From Ferrimonas sediminicola (GTDB lineage: Bacteria > Pseudomonadota > Gammaproteobacteria > Enterobacterales > Shewanellaceae): DNA of 54,963 bases. This document shows positions 27,196 to 33,662 of the stretch, in pieces (positions within the stretch are counted from its first letter, which is position 1; each line of letters begins with the position of its first letter). The notes under the pieces were generated by a model. The model had not been told where the DNA came from and did no database searches. It saw only the letters and a list, made by a program, of their open reading frames with translations. Made by a program: the position numbers and the translations under genes. Location of the stretch: assembly GCF_005116715.1 (NCBI RefSeq), contig NZ_SWCI01000017.1, positions 1 to 54,963 on the forward strand, read 5' to 3'.

Positions 27196-27426
27196 ATGAC
27201 GCCGCAGCTGAGCTCCACCCTGACCTGTCCCCACTGCGGACACCGGCGCACCGAGCAGATGCCCACCGACGCCTGCCTGTGGTTCTACCGATGCCACGGC
27301 TGTGACCGTCTGCTGCGCCCCCTGCCCGGCCACTGCTGCGTGTTCTGCTCCTACGGCAGCGTCCCCTGCCCGCCCATGCAGCTGGGCGACGGCTGCTGCC
27401 ACTCAGCAAAAAACGGGGAGCCCTAG
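27196..27426 (+). CDS. small Cys-rich protein of GDCCVxC type
   Basis: A 76-residue protein with ten Cys. An N-terminal CPHCG pair is followed by FYRCHGC, and then by GHCCVFCSYGSVPCPP, which resembles the GDCCVxC motif of small zinc-ribbon-like proteins of unknown function. A GTG at 27187 that overlaps the sapF stop (GTGA) is in frame and could be the true coupled start. The stop codon lies inside the terminator stem. It is probably the last gene of the sap operon. Confidence 0.8.
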   Translation: MTPQLSSTLTCPHCGHRRTEQMPTDACLWFYRCHGCDRLLRPLPGHCCVFCSYGSVPCPPMQLGDGCCHSAKNGEP

Positions 27427-27438
27427 GCTCCCCGTTTT
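27411..27438 (+). terminator. terminator at the end of the sap operon
   Basis: Hairpin AAACGGGGAGCC-ctag-GGCTCCCCGTTTT, with the stem flanked by A and T runs. Before the island inserted, it would also have ended the convergent yajQ gene, whose original stop lay about 20 bases away. Confidence 0.9.
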
Positions 27439-27466
27439 CGTTTCTCCCTCTCCCTGCGATCAGTCG

Positions 27467-27501
27467 CGGAAGTTCTCGAACTGCATTTCTAATGATGACC
27501 T
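27467..27501. other. attL of the yajQ island
   Basis: The core cggaagttctcgaactg (27467-27483) matches the right junction (35444-35460) at 16 of 17 positions. Read leftward, the bases before the crossover still encode the last residues of native YajQ (NFRD then TGA at about 27461-27475). Inside lies aatgatgacct (27491-27501), an inverted copy of the arm at the right junction. AGTT and AACT flank the central CTCG, so the probable crossover is the TC at 27476-27477. Confidence 0.85.
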
Positions 27502-27749
27502 AATTAACTGGCTACTTCCTCACCAAGTACTAAACATGCCATAAGCACCTTCGCTTCATTAAACTAGCAAGCTGTACAATAAGATACCCATCGAGCCGAA
27601 GCAGAAACCACAATACCAAAACCAGATAACGCCGCAGTAGAACGCCATCTGCTTTTTAAACAAAAGCACTCCGCAGACACTGCTAGGGCATGAACACATT
27701 TCGAACATTTCCAGTTCATTCAGTTACCAGTAAATCTAGCAAGCCGCTC
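27502..27749. other. non-coding left end of the island
   Basis: About 250 A+T-rich bases between attL and the toxin promoter. I see no gene, CRISPR-like repeat or clear RNA structure here. Confidence 0.5.
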
Positions 27750-27782
27750 TTCCATAACCACTAACGCATCCATATAATGGAT
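27750..27782 (+). promoter_or_regulatory. promoter and operator of the toxin-antitoxin operon
   Basis: A perfect -10 TATAAT (27773-27778) lies 17 bases after a weak -35 TTCCAT (27750-27755). The -10 sits inside a perfect palindrome, ATCCAT-ata-ATGGAT (27768-27782). A bound protein would block the polymerase, as in autoregulated toxin-antitoxin operons. The toxin start is 27 bases downstream. Confidence 0.6.
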
Positions 27783-27808
27783 CATTAAAAACAATAGGTT
27801 ATGTAATT

Positions 27809-28438
27809 GTGACGATTCAGCAAATTTGCCAACAGCGCAACATTCAGGAACTAGTGCACTTCACTGACGTAAGGCATCTACCGAGCATCCTCCAGTTTGG
27901 GCTGATGACCCGAGCCCAAATCGCCGGACTCCAAACACCCGTGTACCCAAACGATGACGTTCGTCTGGACGGCCACCCAAACTCTGTCAGCGTGTCCATT
28001 TCCTTCCCTAACGACAGAATGCTTTACAAGTACAGAAGGCAGGTACAAAGGCAGTTCGCTATAGTTTGTCTACACCCATCGGTACTCTGGACACACAGAA
28101 CAGCGTTTTACCCTGATAACGCTGCGAACACGACAATGCGTCAGTTACACCCTCGGAATCTCATGGCTCCGCACTCACTCGAAGCTTTATTTCAAGATAT
28201 GAACGGTGTACGCTCTCGGGCAGATCAGTGCCTAGAACCTTGCCATACGACCAATGTACAAGCAGAAGCACTGGTTTTTGGACAAATACACCCTCAGTTC
28301 ATAACCCGAATTGTATTCAACAACCAGGCATTGCTACAGCAGTACAATCCATATGTGCGCTTCGCAGGCAAACATTCAGTATTGCATGGAGCCAATTCAG
28401 GTTACTTTGGATCGCGGACGTTTATGCTAGAGCATTAA
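27809..28438 (+). CDS. DarT-type DNA ADP-ribosyltransferase toxin
   Basis: A 209-residue protein of the DarT (DUF4433) family. DarT enzymes use NAD+ to attach ADP-ribose to DNA bases, halting replication. Family marks: LVHFTDVRHLPSILQFGLMTR at residues 15-35 (NAD-binding His17), the central FPNDRMLYKYR, and TTNVQAEALVFGQI at 147-160 with the expected catalytic Glu153. The next gene, three bases on, is a NADAR-type antitoxin, which points to the DarT1 (guanine-modifying) branch. The start ATG/GTG choice is uncertain. The gene is A+T rich, fitting the island. Confidence 0.85.
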   Translation: MTIQQICQQRNIQELVHFTDVRHLPSILQFGLMTRAQIAGLQTPVYPNDDVRLDGHPNSVSVSISFPNDRMLYKYRRQVQRQFAIVCLHPSVLWTHRTAFYPDNAANTTMRQLHPRNLMAPHSLEALFQDMNGVRSRADQCLEPCHTTNVQAEALVFGQIHPQFITRIVFNNQALLQQYNPYVRFAGKHSVLHGANSGYFGSRTFMLEH

Positions 28439-28441
28439 TCC

Positions 28442-29137
28442 ATGGCAACTAGACCAATTTTTCTTCCTGCCCCAGTAGGACAAGTTGGGGTGATCGAAAA
28501 GATGCTGGAATTCAAGTGGGTTCCAGGTATGGCTGTTATCCAAAAACAAAAGTCGATACGCGAGTTGCATAAGACAGCAGCAGCATACGGCATTAGCCCT
28601 GTACTTGAAATCTCTAGCAAATCCGAAGACCAACTGGGTCAACGCCTAAGTGCCTTCAACCTTACCTTTACGACAAAAAAACACAAGACAACCTACACCG
28701 TCGAATCTGCGTTCCAAGGCAGCAAAGTGTTTCAGTCAGCAGGGCCGTTTATCGATCTAATGGAGGCAACCCCCAGAGAAGCCAAAAGGGACATACGGCT
28801 TAAGGAATCCGGCAACCTGATAGGCTTCGAATTTCTCGGGAAACGATTCCCATCGGAACCAAAAACTTTTTTTTACGACTGGTTATATATCAATGCCCTC
28901 CACCAAAACAGTGAGTTAGCTGACCAAATATGTCACTTCTCAGGTTTCACAGATATTGAATTCAACCCCAAGAAGTCTATCAACTGCCAAGGATACGCAG
29001 CAGCTCTGTACCTTAGCCTAAAGATCAATGACAAGCTAACACGGGCACTAGAGTCACCAAGTGAGTTCCTAAGGCTAACCCACGAACAGTATAAGAACCA
29101 GCTCCGAGCAACCCCAGTACAAAACAAAATGTTTTGA
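28442..29137 (+). CDS. NADAR-type antitoxin partner of DarT
   Basis: A 231-residue protein that I read as the DarT1-associated NADAR family (DUF6977-like). Known NADAR proteins remove ADP-ribose from guanine bases and so protect the host from DarT1. Visible conserved blocks are FKWVPGMAVIQKQKSIRELH (25-44), SAFQGSKVF (89-97), KTFFYDWLYINALHQN (141-156) and FTDIEFNPKKSINCQ (169-183). It starts three bases after the toxin stop, so it is co-transcribed and probably coupled. The classical macro-domain DarG is absent. Confidence 0.82.
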   Translation: MATRPIFLPAPVGQVGVIEKMLEFKWVPGMAVIQKQKSIRELHKTAAAYGISPVLEISSKSEDQLGQRLSAFNLTFTTKKHKTTYTVESAFQGSKVFQSAGPFIDLMEATPREAKRDIRLKESGNLIGFEFLGKRFPSEPKTFFYDWLYINALHQNSELADQICHFSGFTDIEFNPKKSINCQGYAAALYLSLKINDKLTRALESPSEFLRLTHEQYKNQLRATPVQNKMF

Positions 29138-29293
29138 ACAGCCCTATAAGATGCTCTCAGGCCTACTCAAAAAGTAAACACTCCATACTCCTTTAATTGA
29201 GATGGAAGAATATTCACCCAAGCAGATTTGTGGTAACTATCTGCCTTGAACCGGTAAAATAGACATACCATAAAATCAGAGGAACTTGGCAAC

Positions 29294-30079
29294 ATGGACA
29301 AAAATCGAAGCTTGATTGAAGTCTGCTATCAAGGAGAGGCGGGTCAATCAAACGTACGCACCCAAATTTTTGATGGTGAAATTTATGTATCCCTCTCTGA
29401 TACTCTACAAACACTTAGTAGAGAAAACGCAATCATAGACCCAGAGCATCGCCCCTCATCCCTAACCAATCGCTTAAAGCGTGTAATTAATACTCTCGAA
29501 GCTGATGAGTATCGGAATATCATGGTTGATGATCCACGTTACAGATCAGGCATAGATGATCCTAAACGTGCGAAGATGCCTGACACGTTCATCAACCAAA
29601 CCGGCTACTTAAGAGTTCTTGCCGGTGACACTAGCGAAGCAGGAAAACGTTTTCAGAGGTGGCTGTTCCGCGATGTGATACCTACAATCTACAAGCATGG
29701 CGAATACCCAGCCCCAGTAGATTCTTCCAGATCTCTTTTGGAACAATCTACAGCTTTGCTTGTTCGCTTAGCAGAAGATCTAAACCAAAACGTACAAGAA
29801 ACAGAACAATTAAAACGAGATATGGCTGGCATCAATGACCGCTTAACCGTTATAGAAAGTGTTCAATCTCCAGGATCTAGAATGATCTCTTTAAACGCTC
29901 GATTGCTAGAGTTGGAGATTAAGTTTAATGATTCTCAAATGGCTCATTCTGCTGCCCTATGTGACAAACTTAGAGCTGAGGTAAACGGCCCTTGGATTGA
30001 ATGTCCCAAAGGAGGCAGTAGATACGACAAGCAATTTGAGCAATCGATTGTGGATACTGCTATTAAACAAGTGCGTTAA
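29294..30079 (+). CDS. BRO-N domain protein with C-terminal coiled coil
   Basis: A 261-residue protein. Residues 20-138 resemble a BRO-N (baculovirus/phage antirepressor-like) DNA-binding domain, ending in FQRWLFRDVIPTIYKHGEYP. Residues 150-215 form a coiled coil (TALLVRLAEDLNQNVQETEQLKRDMAGINDRL). The last 45 residues have no recognisable domain. Such proteins act as phage antirepressors or regulators; the target here is unknown. A 156-base gap with no gene separates it from the antitoxin gene. It is followed by a relic terminator. Confidence 0.72.
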   Translation: MDKNRSLIEVCYQGEAGQSNVRTQIFDGEIYVSLSDTLQTLSRENAIIDPEHRPSSLTNRLKRVINTLEADEYRNIMVDDPRYRSGIDDPKRAKMPDTFINQTGYLRVLAGDTSEAGKRFQRWLFRDVIPTIYKHGEYPAPVDSSRSLLEQSTALLVRLAEDLNQNVQETEQLKRDMAGINDRLTVIESVQSPGSRMISLNARLLELEIKFNDSQMAHSAALCDKLRAEVNGPWIECPKGGSRYDKQFEQSIVDTAIKQVR

Positions 30080-30117
30080 GCAAACTCCTGTTCACTGAAC
30101 CTAATTGTCAATTTCAA

Positions 30118-30150
30118 AAAAAGTGGGGAGTCCTAGCTCCCCGTTTTTAT
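30118..30150 (+). terminator. relic copy of the sap/yajQ terminator
   Basis: AAAAAAAG-TGGGGAG-tcctag-CTCCCCG-TTTTTA closely resembles the terminator at 27411-27438. The stem is slightly shortened (one G lost in the loop region) but still a working hairpin with a T run. It ends the BRO-N gene and lies directly left of a relic attachment site, in the same order as at the left junction. Confidence 0.75.
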
Positions 30151-30164
30151 TTCCAGATTCTATA

Positions 30165-30204
30165 AGTCACGAAAATGCCCAAAGCACTCTACTATTGATG
30201 ACCT
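30165..30204. repeat. relic attachment site inside the island
   Basis: Aligned without gaps to the left junction (27462-27501), this stretch keeps the flanking agtc, 15 of the 26 bases that precede the arm, and 10 of 11 bases of the inverted-repeat arm (attgatgacct versus aatgatgacct). Spacing between core and arm is identical. The core has decayed and is probably inactive. Confidence 0.7.
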
Positions 30205-30303
30205 ACATTCCAGGTAACCCAGTGAAACAAGGTGATAGTATTTGCAAAGATCACCAATATCCCACTAACAAACAGGCGGCCCTATAAAAACTAAACCCAC
30301 GCT

Positions 30304-30813
30304 TCATTTCATCCAGCCGTCAACCATATCGCAAAACTTACCATCATAAGTATCTCGATTGGAGTGCGAGTCCAAAGGATTCTCCCACCAGCACTTATGC
30401 GACCTACACCAACTTTTAAAATCTATGTTCTGGAGTAGCTTCTTTTCATTTCCCGCTGCATCAAAAGACGAAGAAGCCAGATTGAATATCATTTCGCAGT
30501 ATTGTTCGTACTGAAAATACCTTTGATTGCTCTCACAACTAAAGTCAATCGAACTCCGATTACTAGTATACTTTTCTTTGAATTCATTCCAACCAGAAAT
30601 AAAGTGCTGGTTCTCTAAAAATGGATGGGAAAGCGATAACTCCTGCAACTTAAAGAGTCTTTCATTAGATCTGTTTTTATCGCCATCCTTGCTGTTCCGT
30701 TTAAATATCCAAACGGTAATGCAGTTAGTCAACAGTACAGCAAAGAAATAGAGATACAACCTAAACTCTTCGATAGGAAGTCCTAATACAAAATTTCCGT
30801 CCGCTTCAGGCAT
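30304..30813 (-). CDS. single-pass membrane protein, partner of the caspase-like gene
   Basis: A 169-residue protein that I do not recognise. One transmembrane helix lies at about residues 16-36 (FRLYLYFFAVLLTNCITVWIF), followed by a basic stretch KRNSKDGDKNRSNER, so the remaining 130 residues should be cytoplasmic. That domain is rich in aromatics, Ser and Cys (SWCRSHKCWWENPL). The ATG overlaps the stop of the upstream caspase-like gene (TAATG), implying coupled translation and joint function. It is a candidate membrane effector or anchor cleaved or recruited by the protease; this role is inferred. Confidence 0.72.
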   Translation of the reverse strand: MPEADGNFVLGLPIEEFRLYLYFFAVLLTNCITVWIFKRNSKDGDKNRSNERLFKLQELSLSHPFLENQHFISGWNEFKEKYTSNRSSIDFSCESNQRYFQYEQYCEMIFNLASSSFDAAGNEKKLLQNIDFKSWCRSHKCWWENPLDSHSNRDTYDGKFCDMVDGWMK

Positions 30814-31529
30814 TACTCACCAACCGCAATAGGTAGCTTGGAACCACGGCGTGCCGAGCAATAGTACTGAGGGTTCTGCTTACCCATACTAACACGACTA
30901 ACCACTTCAGATGCCGCCACATGAGCCTCTAGGGAACTAACATCAGCATGGTGGCTAAGGTTAAACGCCTGTGACAGCAAGTTAAAGGAGTATGTTCCAC
31001 CTTTGGTCGTATCGGAAGAATACTCTTCAATATCGCAGGAATAAAGTACGATTTCTTGAGGTGGACATGCCATTACATTGTTTTCAAAGACAGTACGGTG
31101 ATTCCGGTACATATTTCGCGCTGATAATCCTTCAAAGATCATCTCTGCCTTTTTTTCCAACACAGAATCGTCTCGCGCAGCACAGTTATCCAGTATAAGT
31201 AACTGCCTATTGCACAACTGCCTTAAGTCTGTTTCATAAATATATTCGCGGTCTACATATAGACGCCTACACATCGCCTGATCAGAGTATTCTCCATGCC
31301 CAGAGAAAACAACCAATAAATAATCTAAGTGTTCACGTTTAATCTGATTCAGCGCGTTCTGGATACTATATTTGCTTTGATTGTATAGCGTTACGATCTC
31401 CGAGGAATACCACCTTCCTCCACGATCACTTTGAAGAAAACTATTAAAGTTCTTCATGTCTGCCTGTACACCTGGTAAGAAATCGCTACCAGATCCAGGG
31501 CAGCCTATTATCAATGCTCGCCTTTTCAC
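30813..31529 (-). CDS. caspase-like (C14) protease
   Basis: A 238-residue protein with a caspase-like fold. The sequence starts RRALIIGCPG, has the catalytic His in LLVVFSGHGEYS (His78) and the catalytic Cys after the usual beta strand in LLILDNCAA (Cys116). The C-terminal half has the family's YSCDIEEYSS...GGTYSFNLLSQAF block. The start is a GTG at 31529 preceded by GAGGTG. No sensor domain is fused, so activation must come from a partner or signal. Bacterial caspase-like proteases often act in anti-phage cell death. The only operon partner is the membrane protein downstream. Confidence 0.83.
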   Translation of the reverse strand: MKRRALIIGCPGSGSDFLPGVQADMKNFNSFLQSDRGGRWYSSEIVTLYNQSKYSIQNALNQIKREHLDYLLVVFSGHGEYSDQAMCRRLYVDREYIYETDLRQLCNRQLLILDNCAARDDSVLEKKAEMIFEGLSARNMYRNHRTVFENNVMACPPQEIVLYSCDIEEYSSDTTKGGTYSFNLLSQAFNLSHHADVSSLEAHVAASEVVSRVSMGKQNPQYYCSARRGSKLPIAVGE

Positions 31530-31763
31530 TTAACACCTCTTTTCCAATCGGTCACCAATTACTTACTCTATGGTACTGCTGACCACTGCTCGAAGCAACT
31601 CATTGGAATGGCTATAGTTTTTATACCCCAAGCGAAAGAAACACTCCTAATCTGGCTTACAGCAAAGTCCCGCCAGTCCCTCCATCTAGGCAACTAGCTG
31701 ATCAAAATTTCCTCGCCCCCCTCCTCTTTCACAATCGATAAAGCAGCATTGTGTTCTTTAGGT
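31530..31763. other. divergent intergenic region, left part
   Basis: About 340 bases without a gene lie between the caspase-like gene and the resolvase gene (31530-31874). Both promoters must be here. I see no clear -35/-10 pair for the protease operon. An inverted repeat is annotated at 31764. Confidence 0.45.
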
Positions 31764-31779
31764 ATACCCACACGGGTAT
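31764..31779. promoter_or_regulatory. inverted repeat upstream of the resolvase gene
   Basis: ATACCC-acac-GGGTAT, about 95 bases before the resolvase start. It may be an operator or part of a res-type recombination site. Confidence 0.5.
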
Positions 31780-31874
31780 GGTCAAAATCCCCCCAGACAG
31801 TACCCGTTAGGATTGACTCCAATTAACCAGCACAGCAAAATACCCTGCATCTTAGAACCATACGAGTACACCCA

Positions 31875-32441
31875 GTGGCACACATCGCATACATGCGGGT
31901 ATCTACCGCAGACCAACGCACAGACCGCCAGCTCTCCGATACGGGCATCCAGTGGGATAAGACCTTCATTGATAAATGCAGTGGCGGTACTACGAATCGT
32001 CCAGCCTTGGAAGAGCTAAAGGGATACGCCAGGGAAGGGGATACCATCCATGTCCACAGCATCGACCGCCTTGCCCGTAACCTCGTTGACCTGAAGCAGT
32101 TGGTTGATACCTGGAACGGTAAAGGCGTGAACGTCAGGTTCCATAAAGAGGGCCTGAGCTTTACTGCTGGCGGTAGTGACCATATGTCTGAGCTAATGCT
32201 GAATATGCTGGGGGCAGTGGCACAATTTGAACTCGCGATGATTAAGGAACGACGCCAGGAAGGTATTGAGAAGGCAAAGGCCGCTGGGAAGTATCGAGGC
32301 CGTCCCACTAACCAGACCAAGCACCAGGAAATCCGTCAGTTACGCTCTGAGGGCGTTTCTTTACGCAAGATAGCCACACAGGTAGGGGTATCCCTTTCCA
32401 CAGTACAGCGAGCCCTAGCGGCCCCTGAAGAGAACAAATGA
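31875..32441 (+). CDS. small serine recombinase (resolvase/invertase)
   Basis: A 188-residue site-specific recombinase. The catalytic domain starts HIAYMRVSTADQRTDRQL with catalytic Ser10. IDRLARNL and MLGAVAQFELAMIKERRQEG (long E helix) follow, and the end is a helix-turn-helix (VSLRKIATQVGVSLSTVQRAL). The start is a GTG at 31875. Likely roles are resolution of multimers or DNA inversion. It overlaps the ParB-like gene by four bases, an unusual operon suggesting a joint role in element maintenance. Confidence 0.92.
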   Translation: MAHIAYMRVSTADQRTDRQLSDTGIQWDKTFIDKCSGGTTNRPALEELKGYAREGDTIHVHSIDRLARNLVDLKQLVDTWNGKGVNVRFHKEGLSFTAGGSDHMSELMLNMLGAVAQFELAMIKERRQEGIEKAKAAGKYRGRPTNQTKHQEIRQLRSEGVSLRKIATQVGVSLSTVQRALAAPEENK

Positions 32442-33397
32442 ACCAATACATTTCAGACAGCAAACGAGCAGAGTTGGACCCAAAACTACTGATCCTAGAT
32501 TCAGCCATGCAGGCGCGTGACGTTTCGTTGATTAAAGATAAGCAGGTACGAGCCGCTCAAGAGATTAAGCAAGACGCACAGGATAGGGAAATCCTCGATG
32601 ACCTCCGTAACGGACTTGGGATTAAACAGCCCATTGATGTGTTTGTAGTCGATGGGAAGCACTACGTTGTCGATGGGTTTCATCGGACGGGTGCCTGCCT
32701 CAAATACCTGGAGGAGAACCCAGACTCCGGACTCACCATCACTGCTCGAGTAATTGAAAATCGTACCTACCAGGAAGCATTCGCAGCGGCTCAAGAGGCG
32801 AATCAGTCTCATGGTGTAGGTGTCACCAACGACGAAGTGATGCAGTCCAAGTTCCGAGCATTGATCGTGGGTGAGAAATCCAGCCTAAGCGTCTCCCAGG
32901 TGGCCGAGAAGGTGGGCTGCAGTCGAGGTCAGGCAAACCATATCGCAAGGGGCCTGAAGGCATGTAGGGAAGCTCTGGGGGATGAGCACGAATACGAGTT
33001 CAACGACCTGGCTCGTTTCGCTGAGTCTTTAAAAGAAGGTCTGGAAAAGAAACACTACCTGCCCACCAGCGCATGGGATTCCAAAGGCTTCCCAAAAATC
33101 AGGCCGCTATCGGATGCAGTTACTGGTAAGGGATTCCTCCCCAAAGATATGAACAATGATGAGTGGGAGCAGCACCAAATCAAGGGAGCCTCAGAGGCCG
33201 TCAGCCGCCTCGTAGCACAATACGGAGAGGATTACTTCCGAGAGGGGCTACGTAAAGCAGTGAAGGGCTTAGGGCTCGGTGTCTCCGTCACCCTGCGTAA
33301 CAAGTGGCTGGAAGAAGCTGGGGCAATGGAAGGAGATGAGGCTCCCCAGGATTGGGATAGCTCTAGTGATAATTCTTCTTCTGATCCTGACTTTTAG
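32438..33397 (+). CDS. ParB/Srx-fold DNA-binding protein
   Basis: A 319-residue protein. Residues 30-115 match the ParB N-terminal nuclease-like (sulfiredoxin-fold) domain: PIDVFVVDGKHYVVDGFHRTGACLKYL, with the DGFHR motif at 79-83. A helix-turn-helix follows at about 148-172 (SLSVSQVAEKVGCSRGQANHIARG). The C terminus ends in an acidic Ser/Asp tail. No ParA gene is nearby, so classical partition is unlikely. A regulatory, CTPase or nuclease role is possible. The ATG overlaps the resolvase stop (ATGA). Confidence 0.8.
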   Translation: MNQYISDSKRAELDPKLLILDSAMQARDVSLIKDKQVRAAQEIKQDAQDREILDDLRNGLGIKQPIDVFVVDGKHYVVDGFHRTGACLKYLEENPDSGLTITARVIENRTYQEAFAAAQEANQSHGVGVTNDEVMQSKFRALIVGEKSSLSVSQVAEKVGCSRGQANHIARGLKACREALGDEHEYEFNDLARFAESLKEGLEKKHYLPTSAWDSKGFPKIRPLSDAVTGKGFLPKDMNNDEWEQHQIKGASEAVSRLVAQYGEDYFREGLRKAVKGLGLGVSVTLRNKWLEEAGAMEGDEAPQDWDSSSDNSSSDPDF

Positions 33398-33410
33398 GGT
33401 CACATTGTAA

Positions 33411-33446
33411 ATCCCCTGAAGGCTCGTCACGTGGCCTCTGGGGGAT
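33411..33446 (+). terminator. imperfect hairpin after the ParB-like gene
   Basis: ATCCCCTGAAGGC and GCCTCTGGGGGAT pair at most positions (13-base arms, three mismatches). Only a weak T tract follows, so termination is uncertain. Confidence 0.4.
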
Positions 33447-33460
33447 ACTTTACGGGGTGC

Positions 33461-33502
33461 TGTACACACGTGTACACCTTGAGGGATTCGTCAGGTGTAC
33501 AC
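33461..33502. repeat. cluster of TGTACA palindromes
   Basis: TGTACA-cacg-TGTACA (33461-33476) and a third GTGTACAC (33495-33502) lie between the 3' ends of the ParB-like and integrase genes. They are candidate binding sites (parS-like or operator) for the neighbouring ParB-like protein or resolvase. The rest of 33398-33662 holds no gene that I can see. Confidence 0.5.
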
Positions 33503-33662
33503 AACAGTGTAAGCACCACTGCTAAACATCCACGCCAAGGGATGAATACTCAGGCAATAAAATCGCATAAAAGTAAACAACACTTTTTGTAGAAAGCATG
33601 GGACGCAGCAATCGTTATTCGAATCCCCTATCTCCGTATAGTCCCCCCTGGGTAGTAGCTGC

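Noticed and set aside
27502-27749. Possible non-coding RNA or retron-like region at the island's left end
   Set aside because: No inverted repeats or reverse transcriptase gene nearby; nothing beyond A+T richness.
29247-29277. Promoter TTGAAC...TAAAAT before the BRO-N gene
   Set aside because: Spacer is about 19 bases; too long for a confident call.
33461-33502. CRISPR-like repeat
   Set aside because: Only three 6-8 bp palindromes with irregular spacing and no cas genes.
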